A stretch of DNA of 5,535 bases from an uncultured Micrococcales bacterium (GTDB lineage Bacteria > Actinomycetota > Actinomycetes > Actinomycetales > Microbacteriaceae). Shown in pieces: positions 1 to 5,535 of this stretch (position 1 is the stretch's first letter; each line of letters opens with the position of its first letter). Position numbers and translations under genes: made by a program. The notes beneath the pieces were generated by a model that worked only from the letters and a program-made list of their open reading frames with translations, did no database searches and was not told where the DNA came from. The DNA lies in the NCBI GenBank assembly GCA_903824455.1, contig CAIJWY010000219.1, forward strand, positions 1-5,535, in the 5' to 3' direction.

Positions 1-16
1 AGGGTTATCCGTCCAA

Positions 17-26
17 TGTTAGAACA
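17..26 (-). promoter_or_regulatory. Second, imperfect IolR-like site downstream of the regulator
   Basis: The minus strand reads TGTTCTAACA, which fits KGWCHTRACA at nine of ten positions (T instead of C at position 4). It sits in the non-coding end of the window, about 36 bases past the regulator's stop, where the promoter of the next leftward gene could be. That gene is outside the window, so the role is speculative. Confidence 0.25.
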
Positions 27-35
27 AAGTTTCTT

Positions 36-45
36 GGAACGTTCC
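36..45. repeat. Perfect 10-base palindrome GGAACGTTCC
   Basis: GGAAC and GTTCC abut with no spacer, 17 bases after the regulator's stop codon. With no loop it is a poor RNA hairpin, so a protein-binding site is more likely than a terminator. A run of A (47-52 on the plus strand) would be read as U before the palindrome, not after it, which also argues against a terminator for the leftward transcript. Confidence 0.35.
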
Positions 46-61
46 TAAAAAAGCCGATTCG

Positions 62-823
62 TTACTTTTCGACCAGAGTGATTTCGAAGGAGTAAAGATC
101 TGGGCGGTAGCAGTGGTGACCCCACTCAACAGCTTTACCGTTCGAGTCGAAAGCCGTGCGCTCCATGGTTAGCAGTGCGGAACCCTTTTCCACCATGAGC
201 AAATCACTCTCACTCTGGTTAGCTTTGCGAGCGCCAATTCGCTGCTTGGCAACCTTCATGGTCACACCGCGCGCTTTGAGAAGTTGGTAAAGGCCGTGAG
301 TCGAGAAGTTCTCTTCCGCCAGATCAACGTAGCCTTCTGGCAGCCAGTTTTCCAGGATGGAAACCGGCACGTTCTCGGCGAAACGAAGACGACGAATCAG
401 GAGCACCGGGGAACCGATACGAACACCAAGGTGTCCGGCGATGGTCTTGTCGGCAGTGGTTCGGCGAACCTCAAGCACCTTTGAGGTTGGCGTTTGACCA
501 GAGTTCACCAAATCGTCGAACAGCGAGGTTAGTTCAACCTTGCGATTGATCTGGCCGTGAACCACCTGAGTGCCGATACCGCGACGGCGAACCAGAAGAC
601 CCTTGTCGACCAGCTCTTGAATGGCTCGGCGCACGGTTGGACGGCTTAGTCCAAGGCGCTCGCCAAGAGAAACTTCGTTTTCGAGTCGCGAACCGGCCGA
701 TAGGCGATTCTCGGTGATTGCCTTCTCGATTCGCTGAGAAAGCTGAAAGTAAAGGGGAATTGGACCGGATCGGTCTAGGTCGATGAAGTCGCTCAGCGGT
801 AGAACGGTCTCTTCTTGATTCAC
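62..823 (-). CDS. GntR-family (HutC/UTRA subfamily) transcriptional repressor, IolR-like
   Basis: This 253-residue cytoplasmic DNA-binding regulator has the full GntR/HutC layout. Residues about 20-88 form the winged helix-turn-helix, with the recognition stretch LGLSRPTVRRAIQELVDKG and the wing RRRGIGTQVV; residues about 105-248 form a UTRA effector-binding domain (typical pieces VLLIRRLRF and TAFDSNGKAVEW). Proteins of this type normally bind an inverted repeat as dimers and let go when a small metabolite binds UTRA. The HTH and linker resemble, from memory, the GntR regulators beside actinobacterial myo-inositol catabolism genes, and a matching operator lies in its own leader; the effector is otherwise unknown. 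The GTG start is supported by GGAG seven bases upstream. It lies 79 bases after hisN on the same strand with its own candidate promoter. Family call firm, inositol role tentative. Confidence 0.93.
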   Translation of the reverse strand: MNQEETVLPLSDFIDLDRSGPIPLYFQLSQRIEKAITENRLSAGSRLENEVSLGERLGLSRPTVRRAIQELVDKGLLVRRRGIGTQVVHGQINRKVELTSLFDDLVNSGQTPTSKVLEVRRTTADKTIAGHLGVRIGSPVLLIRRLRFAENVPVSILENWLPEGYVDLAEENFSTHGLYQLLKARGVTMKVAKQRIGARKANQSESDLLMVEKGSALLTMERTAFDSNGKAVEWGHHCYRPDLYSFEITLVEK

Positions 824-830
824 GGAAAAA

Positions 831-834
831 CTCC
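831..834 (-). promoter_or_regulatory. Ribosome binding site of the GntR regulator
   Basis: On the minus strand GGAG (within CTGGAG) lies seven bases before the GTG at 823. It decides in favour of this non-ATG start. Confidence 0.7.
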
Positions 835-861
835 AGGTGCGCTTACACAGTCAAAGGTTTG

Positions 862-879
862 ATTGTTTGTTAAGACAAT
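862..879 (-). promoter_or_regulatory. Inverted-repeat operator candidate (IolR-like) in the GntR leader
   Basis: Two nested inverted repeats share this site: ATTGT-N8-ACAAT (862-879) and TTGT-N4-ACAA (867-878). The core read on the minus strand at 868-877 is TGTCTTAACA, which fits all ten positions of KGWCHTRACA, the C. glutamicum IolR consensus as I remember it. It overlaps the end of the candidate -10 hexamer, the right place for a repressor to block its own promoter. Binding is inferred. Confidence 0.5.
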
Positions 880-883
880 AGCA
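875..883 (-). promoter_or_regulatory. Candidate extended -10 promoter for the GntR regulator
   Basis: The minus strand reads TGCTATTGT, an extended -10 (TGn plus TATTGT). The -35 region at the usual distance is poor, as is common for extended -10 promoters. Transcription would start about 45 bases before the GTG, inside the inverted repeat described at 862-879. The assignment is by eye only. Confidence 0.4.
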
Positions 884-902
884 CCGCATTGACTTAAAGC
901 CA

Positions 903-1676
903 CTATGTTAGGTAGCTTTTCACCGTTTCATGTAATTTGCCATTGGTAGCCAAAACACTGGAAGTTTCCTCGTTTACCGGCCCGTCAATCGCCGTGAATT
1001 GCCCGCCGGCCTGCTCCACGATTGGAACCAGCGCGGCAATGTCGTAGAGCTTCAAATCGTGCTCGGCTACCACATCTACCGAACCTTCCGCCAACAGCAT
1101 GTAGCTGTAGAAATCGCCATATGCCCGGGTTCGCCAAACCTTTCGGCTCAGTGCAATCAAGCGATCCAGGAATCCATGGGTATCCCAAAGTTGCAAATTG
1201 TTGTAACTCAGGCTGGCATTCTCAAGACTGCTAATCGCACTAACCTTTAGGTCTCGAACCGAGCCATTGATATCGCAAGTTTTTGACAAACCGGGAGCGG
1301 CCCACCAGCGACGACCGAGCGCCGGGGCCGAAACCACGGAAACCACCGCCTTGCCATCAACCGAAAGTGCAATCAACGTGGCCCAAACCGGAACCCCACG
1401 CAGGTAATTTGCGGTGCCATCGATTGGGTCGATGATCCACTTACGACTACTGGAACCGGAGATACCGAATTCTTCGCCAACGATTCCGTCATCGGCTCGC
1501 TTAGCGGAGAGCACTTCTTTGATAGCAAGTTCCACCGCCCTATCGGCATCGGTGACCGGGCTGCGATCTGGCTTGGTTTCAACGTGCAGGTCTAAAGCCC
1601 GAAATCTCGCCAGCGAAATGGAGTCGGCGATGTCGGCAAGTTCCAGTGCCAGCGCTAAGTCTTCTGAATAAGTCAC
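903..1676 (-). CDS. hisN: Histidinol-phosphatase, inositol-monophosphatase family (HisN type)
   Basis: This 257-residue enzyme probably removes phosphate from L-histidinol phosphate, the next-to-last step of histidine synthesis in actinobacteria. It has the metal-binding marks of the inositol-monophosphatase superfamily: D43 in PVTDAD, GEE at 67-69, DPIDGT at 83-88, and the C-terminal YDIAA (211-215) followed by EQAGG. The stretch YGDFYSYMLLAEGSVD (186-201) is what I associate with HisN proteins rather than plain inositol-phosphate phosphatases. The GTG start at 1676 gives the usual actinobacterial N-terminus (about 30 residues ending ARFRALDL). It starts nine bases after the rsgA stop with no good Shine-Dalgarno sequence, so translation probably depends on coupling to rsgA. 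A substrate such as inositol phosphate cannot be excluded, since members of this family overlap in activity. Confidence 0.88.
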   Translation of the reverse strand: MTYSEDLALALELADIADSISLARFRALDLHVETKPDRSPVTDADRAVELAIKEVLSAKRADDGIVGEEFGISGSSSRKWIIDPIDGTANYLRGVPVWATLIALSVDGKAVVSVVSAPALGRRWWAAPGLSKTCDINGSVRDLKVSAISSLENASLSYNNLQLWDTHGFLDRLIALSRKVWRTRAYGDFYSYMLLAEGSVDVVAEHDLKLYDIAALVPIVEQAGGQFTAIDGPVNEETSSVLATNGKLHETVKSYLT

Positions 1677-1685
1677 GAGACCAGA

Positions 1686-2693
1686 TTAACCCGCCAAAGA
1701 CGCAATTAGCCGACGAAGTGAGTCAACTCGGCTCGCGCTTAGAGTTCCATCGGCCACTGCCACGTCTAAATCGCAATCGGGGGAGTCGGCTTCGTGGCTG
1801 CAATCGCGAGGGCACCCTTGCGCTACCTCCCAGAGGTCGGAAAAGCTTTTTACCAGGTTGTCGGGGTCGATGTGACCCAGGCCAAACGAGCGAACGCCAG
1901 GGGTGTCGATAATCCAGCCGTTACCAAGTGAGATAGCCCGCGCCGAAGACGACGTGTGCCGACCGCGGCCGGTAACCTCGTTGACCACGCCGGTGGCTCG
2001 ATCGGCATGCGGTGCCAGCTCGTTCACCAAAGTTGACTTCCCGACTCCCGAGTGCCCCACCGTAACCGTCACGTGCCCGGCCAGCAATTTGTGTAATTCG
2101 TCGAGCTTCGGCGAATCAGACCTGGTTTGGATTACCGGAATGTTGAGTGATTCAAAGTTCGCCAAAAACTCGGCCGGATCTTGCAAGTCGGTTTTGGTGA
2201 TTACCAAAATCGGAGACAACCCCGCATCGTAAGCAGCAGCCAGATAGCGATCCACCAAGCGCGTGCGCGGTTCCGGGTTAGCTGCCGAAATAACAATCGC
2301 CATTTGATCGGCATTGGCCACAATCACTCGTTCAACCACATCGGTATCGTCGGCACTTCTCCGAAGCAGTGTCTTTCGTTCTTCAACTCGCACGATGCGA
2401 GCAAGCGCTCCGGCGGTTTCCGAAGTATCGCCGCTTAGAGCCACGCGATCGCCAACCACTGCGCCGAGTTTGCGAATCTCTTTACCCATTGTGGCCATCA
2501 CAATTCGCTGATCGGTATCTAAAAGAACGTGATAACGACTCTTGTCAACGCCGGTCACCATGCCGATCGGAGCGTTTTTATACTCCGGACGATTTTTGGT
2601 ACGAGGCTTGTTTCCCTTCGGATTCGGCCGAATGCGAACATCGCTCTCGTCGAGGTCATTTTCGCCCGATTCAGGCTCGTAGAGCCAACTCAA
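1686..2693 (-). CDS. rsgA: Small ribosomal subunit biogenesis GTPase RsgA (YjeQ)
   Basis: RsgA is a circularly permuted GTPase that binds the 30S subunit and helps its late maturation. In the 335-residue form chosen here an OB-fold region (about 40-110) is followed by the permuted G motifs: G4 TKTD at 166-169, P-loop GHSGVGKST at 213-221, and DTPG at 263-266. A C-terminal zinc knuckle has ligands C294, C298, H300 and C307. The TTG start at 2693 is preferred to an in-frame GTG at 2720. TTG has GGAGG six bases upstream and yields the familiar actinobacterial N-terminus MSWL followed by an acidic stretch and DVRIRPN. The GTG has no visible Shine-Dalgarno sequence and would add nine residues encoded inside aroA. 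TTG overlaps the aroA stop as TTGA, pointing to translational coupling. Confidence 0.96.
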   Translation of the reverse strand: MSWLYEPESGENDLDESDVRIRPNPKGNKPRTKNRPEYKNAPIGMVTGVDKSRYHVLLDTDQRIVMATMGKEIRKLGAVVGDRVALSGDTSETAGALARIVRVEERKTLLRRSADDTDVVERVIVANADQMAIVISAANPEPRTRLVDRYLAAAYDAGLSPILVITKTDLQDPAEFLANFESLNIPVIQTRSDSPKLDELHKLLAGHVTVTVGHSGVGKSTLVNELAPHADRATGVVNEVTGRGRHTSSSARAISLGNGWIIDTPGVRSFGLGHIDPDNLVKSFSDLWEVAQGCPRDCSHEADSPDCDLDVAVADGTLSASRVDSLRRLIASLAG

Positions 2694-3979
2694 GCGTTTC
2701 CTCCGAGCATGTTCAACCACAGCTTGGCAAAATTCGGCATGGTCTTCGAAGTGGTTTCGATGTTCTCAACCAACATGTCAGGAACACGAAGCCCGATGAT
2801 CGCGCCGGCCGTGGCCATTCGGTGATCCTCGTAGGTGTGCCAGAGTTCGCCGTGCAAAGTATTGGTGGGGGTGATGACCCAGCCGTCTTCGATTTCTCGG
2901 CAGTCTCCACCGATCCGGTTGATTTCGGCCGTCATGGCCGCCAAACGGTCGGTCTCGTGGCCTCGAATGTGCGCAATGCCAGTAATCCGGCTCGGTCCAT
3001 CGGCCAAAACCGCCAGTGCCGCCACAACCTGGGCTAGCTCTCCGCCAATCGAAAGGTCCATGTCTATTCCGCGAATCACGCCAGTGCCGCTCAAGGTTAG
3101 TCCGCGTTCATCGCGAACCACCTCGGCTCCCATTTTCTGCAGAATCCAAACAAACTCGTTTCCAACCTGGGTGGTAACCGCTGGCCAATCCGGGATGGTC
3201 ACCGAACCTCCGGCTACCATGGCGGCAGCCAAAAAAGGACCCGCATTGGAAAGATCCGGCTCAATCTGTTTGAACCCGCCCGCAACCGGCCCCGGCTCCA
3301 CGCGCCAAACCGTTGGTTCTGGGTGGCTCACCGCAACGCCGCGCTCGCGCAGGCACTGCAAGGTCATTTCGATGTGCGGCAAGCTCGGAAGTTGTTCACC
3401 AACATGACGCAGAGTCAGCCCGTTTTTGAAACGAGGGGCAACCAGCAGTAACCCAGAAACAAACTGCGACGATGACGAAGCATCGATGGTGATTTCACCA
3501 CCGTCCACCAGACCATTACCGACAACGGTGAAAGGAAGCGAAGGTTGTTCAGCCTCAACTTCAACACCGAGATCGCGAATCGAAGCAACAGTGGTGTCCA
3601 TCGGGCGTTTGCGAGCACCGGCATCGCCGTCGAATGTGATCCGACCGCGGTTTAGCATCGCTAGCGGCGGAACGAACCTCATCACGGTTCCTGCCAACCC
3701 GCAGTCAATGGCTGCGGTTGAGTTTAGAGTTGCCGGAGTAACCGAAGGTGTCTCCGAATTGGCATTCTCAACAATCGCACCGAGCGCTCTCAGAGCCTCA
3801 ATCATGAGCGAGCTATCACGCGATACTAAAGCGCCGGCAAATTCGGTGGGTTCGTTAGCAATTGCCGCTAAAACCAGTTCACGATTGGTCAGTGATTTAG
3901 AGCCGGGAAGCCTAACCGTGGCGCGAAGCGCGTGACTGGCAAGAGGCGCAGGCCACTGAGAATTATTCGCTTGAGTCAT
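2690..3979 (-). CDS. aroA: 3-phosphoshikimate 1-carboxyvinyltransferase (EPSP synthase)
   Basis: AroA joins phosphoenolpyruvate to shikimate 3-phosphate, the sixth step of the shikimate pathway, in the cytoplasm. The 429-residue length is normal. Visible sites are LPGSKSLTNR (24-33, substrate-binding lysine K28), GLAGTVMRF (94-102, the phosphoenolpyruvate loop in its actinobacterial form), RKRPM (123-127), SSSSQFVSG (168-176), RGHETDRL (339-346) and DHRMA (385-389). Where E. coli has the catalytic aspartate of IPDAA, this protein has GGEL (312-315), as I recall for the M. tuberculosis enzyme (VGEL). The ATG start leaves only 50 bases to the sigR ATG on the other strand; no Shine-Dalgarno sequence is seen, but a -10-like TAACTT lies eight bases before the ATG, suggesting a leaderless message. 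It is the first gene of the aroA-rsgA-hisN unit. Confidence 0.97.
   Translation of the reverse strand: MTQANNSQWPAPLASHALRATVRLPGSKSLTNRELVLAAIANEPTEFAGALVSRDSSLMIEALRALGAIVENANSETPSVTPATLNSTAAIDCGLAGTVMRFVPPLAMLNRGRITFDGDAGARKRPMDTTVASIRDLGVEVEAEQPSLPFTVVGNGLVDGGEITIDASSSSQFVSGLLLVAPRFKNGLTLRHVGEQLPSLPHIEMTLQCLRERGVAVSHPEPTVWRVEPGPVAGGFKQIEPDLSNAGPFLAAAMVAGGSVTIPDWPAVTTQVGNEFVWILQKMGAEVVRDERGLTLSGTGVIRGIDMDLSIGGELAQVVAALAVLADGPSRITGIAHIRGHETDRLAAMTAEINRIGGDCREIEDGWVITPTNTLHGELWHTYEDHRMATAGAIIGLRVPDMLVENIETTSKTMPNFAKLWLNMLGGNA
2700..2704 (-). promoter_or_regulatory. Ribosome binding site that sets the rsgA start
   Basis: GGAGG on the minus strand, within the last codons of aroA, lies six bases before TTG at 2693. 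It is the best Shine-Dalgarno sequence in the window and fixes the rsgA start at TTG. Confidence 0.8.
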
Positions 3980-3987
3980 CTGCTACT

Positions 3988-3993
3988 AAGTTA
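3988..3993 (-). promoter_or_regulatory. Candidate -10 element of a leaderless aroA promoter
   Basis: TAACTT on the minus strand ends eight bases before the aroA ATG, the distance expected if transcription begins at the A of the start codon. No convincing -35 is visible 17-19 bases upstream. The absence of a Shine-Dalgarno sequence supports a leaderless reading. Confidence 0.45.
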
Positions 3994-4015
3994 CCACCGC
4001 ACGCATTTGACCGTC

Positions 4016-4021
4016 TAAACT
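4016..4021 (+). promoter_or_regulatory. Candidate -10 element of a leaderless sigR promoter
   Basis: TAAACT ends eight bases before the ATG at 4030, so transcription could begin at the start codon. The best -35-like piece is TTACCA at 3991-3996, with a long spacer of 19 bases. No Shine-Dalgarno sequence is present, and no SigR-type GGAAT-N18-GTT promoter is seen in this gap or in the 80 bases before it. Confidence 0.45.
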
Positions 4022-4029
4022 TGATGCTA

Positions 4030-4677
4030 ATGACCCCCAAATCGCAGGCCGAAAAAGCCGAAGCGCTGAAGCTCATCCAATTCGAGCAGCAAGCAATTCC
4101 GCTAATGCCGAAGTTGATGCGCAAGGCCATGGAGTTCACCTTCAACAACCGGGCCGACGCCGAAGATCTGATGCAAGAAACCTATGCCAAGGCCTATCGC
4201 TACTGGGAAAGCTTCGAACAGGGCACCAATATCTATGGTTGGTTGAAAACCATCCTGAAGCACACCTCAATCAATCGCAGCGCAAAAGAATCAAAACACC
4301 AGCAAGTAGGCGTGCTCGATGGCATGGCCGACTACAAATTGGGCGATGAAGCCCACTCGGTAACGGTGCGTGCCACCAAATCGGCCGAATCTGAGGTTCT
4401 CGACAATCTCGCTTCAAACGACGTTCAAGACGCCGTAGACAACTTGAAACCGGAATTCCGTGCGGTGGTTCAGATGGCTATCGTCGACGGCTATTCCTAC
4501 CAAGAAATAGCCGACATCCTCGAAATCAAAATCGGTACCGTGATGTCTCGATTACACCGCGGGAAGAAAACCCTGCGAGAAGTGCTTTATAAGTACGCAC
4601 AAGAAGAGGGTTACAACGTGGAAGCAGCTGCCAAAGAATCGGTGGTTCGCGAAGCAAAGAAAGGTTCCAAAAAGTGA
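4030..4677 (+). CDS. sigR: ECF RNA polymerase sigma factor, SigR/SigH (thiol-oxidative stress) type
   Basis: This sigma factor of 215 residues directs RNA polymerase to disulfide-stress genes and is held inactive by the anti-sigma factor encoded next. Region 2 covers about residues 20-90, with the core-binding ADAEDLMQETYAKAY (42-56) and GTNIYGWLKTIL. Region 4 covers about 135-187, with the helix-turn-helix YSYQEIADILE (155-165) and GTVMSRLHRGKK (169-180). Both match the SigR/SigH group, and the following gene encodes the cognate zinc anti-sigma factor. Region 2.4 is odd: INRSAKESKHQQ (81-92) stands where Streptomyces SigR has, from memory, INSYRKKQR. The tail is lysine-rich. TTG at 4021 and ATG at 4024 are alternative starts; the frame stays open back to a stop at 3913 but has no ATG, GTG or TTG before 4021. 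ATG 4030 is chosen on -10 spacing. Confidence 0.93.
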   Translation: MTPKSQAEKAEALKLIQFEQQAIPLMPKLMRKAMEFTFNNRADAEDLMQETYAKAYRYWESFEQGTNIYGWLKTILKHTSINRSAKESKHQQVGVLDGMADYKLGDEAHSVTVRATKSAESEVLDNLASNDVQDAVDNLKPEFRAVVQMAIVDGYSYQEIADILEIKIGTVMSRLHRGKKTLREVLYKYAQEEGYNVEAAAKESVVREAKKGSKK

Positions 4678-4913
4678 GCATCGAACCAATGGATTGCGCT
4701 GATTGCCAAGAGCAGGTTCACGAATACCTGCAACGCGAGGTAAACGAAGACTTAGCCGCCGCTATCACCGCTCACATCGCCAACTGTGACCACTGCGAAG
4801 ACCTTTACGCCACCGAAGACCAACTAAACAAGGTAATTCGCGAATCCTGCGAAACTCAAACTCCTGAGCAAGTGATCGACAAGATCCGTCAGCACATCGC
4901 TGAGCTTGGCTAA
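4674..4913 (+). CDS. rsrA: Zinc-containing anti-sigma factor, RsrA/RshA family
   Basis: This 79-residue protein should bind SigR when reduced and release it when its cysteines form a disulfide. The ZAS motif is complete: H34-xxx-C38-xx-C41. C8 and C11 (DCADC) lie N-terminal to it, where RsrA has another zinc or redox cysteine, and C59 lies near the C-terminus. There is no membrane segment, in keeping with a soluble cytoplasmic sensor. It is shorter than Streptomyces RsrA (about 105 residues). The GTG start overlaps the sigR stop as GTGA, with AAGG nine bases upstream, so equal coupled expression is likely. An internal ATG at 4689 would still keep C8 and C11 but loses the coupling. Its TAA overlaps the stop of the convergent hydrolase. 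Confidence 0.92.
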   Translation: MSIEPMDCADCQEQVHEYLQREVNEDLAAAITAHIANCDHCEDLYATEDQLNKVIRESCETQTPEQVIDKIRQHIAELG

Positions 4914-4920
4914 GCCAGGT
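4904..4920 (+). other. Small stem-loop spanning two convergent stop codons
   Basis: As plus-strand RNA, seven pairs (including two G-U) can close a UAA loop, which is the rsrA stop codon itself; the core is TGGC-TAA-GCCA at 4907-4917. In the opposite RNA only the four core pairs hold well. There is no following U run, so a standard intrinsic terminator is unlikely, yet it is the only hairpin where the two transcripts converge. Confidence 0.3.
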
Positions 4921-5535
4921 AGTTCAGCGCGTTGGAGATTATTTCTCCACGCTTGTTAGTTAGCAAAGAAATGTGGCCCTCACCGGGCACAAAATTCAGT
5001 TTTGCGGTTGGTATTTTCGACTCCAGCCAGTAACCGTGGGCATGAGGCACCATAAAATCGTCGTTGCCTTGCCAAAGTTCAACCGGCACGTTTATTTGTG
5101 AAATATCGAAACCCCACGGTTCAACAAAAGCGAGGTCGTCATCCATCCAACCGAAGTAACTAACTTCGAGTGACTGACGGTAGCTTTTAGCAATTCCCTC
5201 ACCGGCACCCTCATTTAGAGCCTTGGTATCGACTTCCCCAACTAAACCACCAAACGCTTCAACGATTTGTTCTGAGGTCACCACGGCAATCGGTGGAGAG
5301 TTCTCAATCATCCAGTTTTCAATTGCCGCCGAGCCCTTCGTAGCTGCGCCAAACTCAACGTGGTTTTCTTCACCCATGCCGTCGAGGAAGTTGAGTTCGC
5401 TCGCGCCGAACTCTCCAACACCGGCGATGCTGATGACCGCTACCGAGTGCTCGAGCGTGGTGTCGGCGAGGCAGTGGGGGCCACCACCAGACCAACCAAT
5501 CGAAACAATATTTTTGACTCCAAAGTGTTGAAGCA
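4910..5535 (-). CDS. Alpha/beta-fold hydrolase, N-terminus beyond the window
   Basis: The last 207 residues of a serine hydrolase are visible; the frame runs open off the right edge, so the internal ATG at 5377 is not the start. The fragment holds a full catalytic triad in the usual order: nucleophile Ser15 in GWSGGGP, acid D159 in GNDDFMVP, and base H187 in PGEGH. Between nucleophile and acid lies a helical cap of about 100 residues. No membrane segment is seen. The GWSGGGPH elbow is common in actinobacterial alpha/beta hydrolases of unknown substrate; esterase, lactonase or similar activity is possible and I do not assign one. The gene converges on sigR-rsrA and its TAG overlaps the rsrA TAA, with a four-base overlap in all, so nothing suggests membership in the sigR operon. 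Confidence 0.9.
   Translation of the reverse strand, partial: LQHFGVKNIVSIGWSGGGPHCLADTTLEHSVAVISIAGVGEFGASELNFLDGMGEENHVEFGAATKGSAAIENWMIENSPPIAVVTSEQIVEAFGGLVGEVDTKALNEGAGEGIAKSYRQSLEVSYFGWMDDDLAFVEPWGFDISQINVPVELWQGNDDFMVPHAHGYWLESKIPTAKLNFVPGEGHISLLTNKRGEIISNALNYLA

Noticed and set aside
36..63. GGAAC followed by GTT on the plus strand as a SigR-type promoter
   Set aside because: The spacing is 20 bases rather than about 18, and it would point only into the antisense of the repressor gene.
751..781. GGAAT with GTC about 18 bases later on the plus strand
   Set aside because: It lies inside the repressor gene on the wrong strand, the second element is GTC rather than GTT, and no plus-strand gene follows.
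849..854. TTGACT on the minus strand as a -35 for the GntR regulator
   Set aside because: No acceptable -10 lies 16-19 bases downstream; that position falls on the ribosome binding site and start codon.
2369..3037. Long plus-strand open frame of 222 codons opposite rsgA and aroA
   Set aside because: It is antisense to two strongly recognised genes, its translation is arginine-rich and low in motif content, and it has no family resemblance.
3016..3070. AroA lacking the E. coli IPDAA catalytic motif (GGEL instead)
   Set aside because: The M. tuberculosis enzyme has, as I recall, VGEL at the same place, so this is a lineage form rather than a damaged enzyme.
3921..3931. GCGC-GAA-GCGC inverted repeat near the start of aroA
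   Set aside because: It encodes ordinary AroA residues around 17-20, has a very short stem and loop, and no U run; chance in GC-rich coding sequence is enough.
4910..5377. Hydrolase as a complete 155-residue protein beginning at 5377
   Set aside because: The frame stays open to the window edge and the nucleophile serine motif GWSGG lies upstream of that ATG, so the gene is simply cut by the window.

Overview
The window looks like a compact actinobacterial chromosome, probably a Microbacteriaceae member of moderate GC such as the freshwater Rhodoluna/Aquiluna type. The reasons are the protein signatures (an AroA with the actinobacterial GLAGT site, an RsgA beginning MSWL, a HisN-type phosphatase), the SigR/RsrA thiol-redox pair found across actinobacteria, several GTG/TTG starts, and starts that look leaderless. 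The genus is an inference from the sequence alone.

Layout. The left two thirds is a minus-strand series read from right to left: aroA (3979-2690, EPSP synthase), rsgA (2693-1686, ribosome-assembly GTPase), hisN (1676-903, inositol-monophosphatase-family histidinol phosphatase) and a GntR/UTRA repressor (823-62). The first three are tightly packed: the aroA stop overlaps the rsgA TTG start, and 9 bases separate rsgA from hisN. The repressor has its own 79-base leader with a candidate extended -10 promoter and an inverted-repeat operator. To the right, sigR (4030-4677) and its anti-sigma gene rsrA (4674-4913) run on the plus strand and overlap by 4 bases. They meet a convergent alpha/beta hydrolase (minus strand, from beyond 5535 to 4910), whose stop codon overlaps the rsrA stop.

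How the genes work together. SigR and RsrA should form a thiol-redox switch: reduced zinc-bound RsrA holds SigR, and disulfide stress releases it. AroA and HisN serve aromatic amino-acid and histidine synthesis, and RsgA matures the 30S subunit; their grouping is a conserved actinobacterial neighbourhood rather than one pathway. The GntR repressor resembles actinobacterial regulators of myo-inositol use. A perfect match to the IolR motif as I remember it from Corynebacterium glutamicum overlaps its own candidate promoter, so it may autoregulate.

The clearest new points are the back-to-back, apparently leaderless aroA/sigR promoters packed into 50 bases, the IolR-like operator and a second near-match at the left edge, and an altered region 2.4 in SigR with no classical SigR promoter visible in front of it. 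I see no RNA genes, mobile elements, CRISPR arrays or defence genes. No gene-free stretch exceeds about 80 bases.
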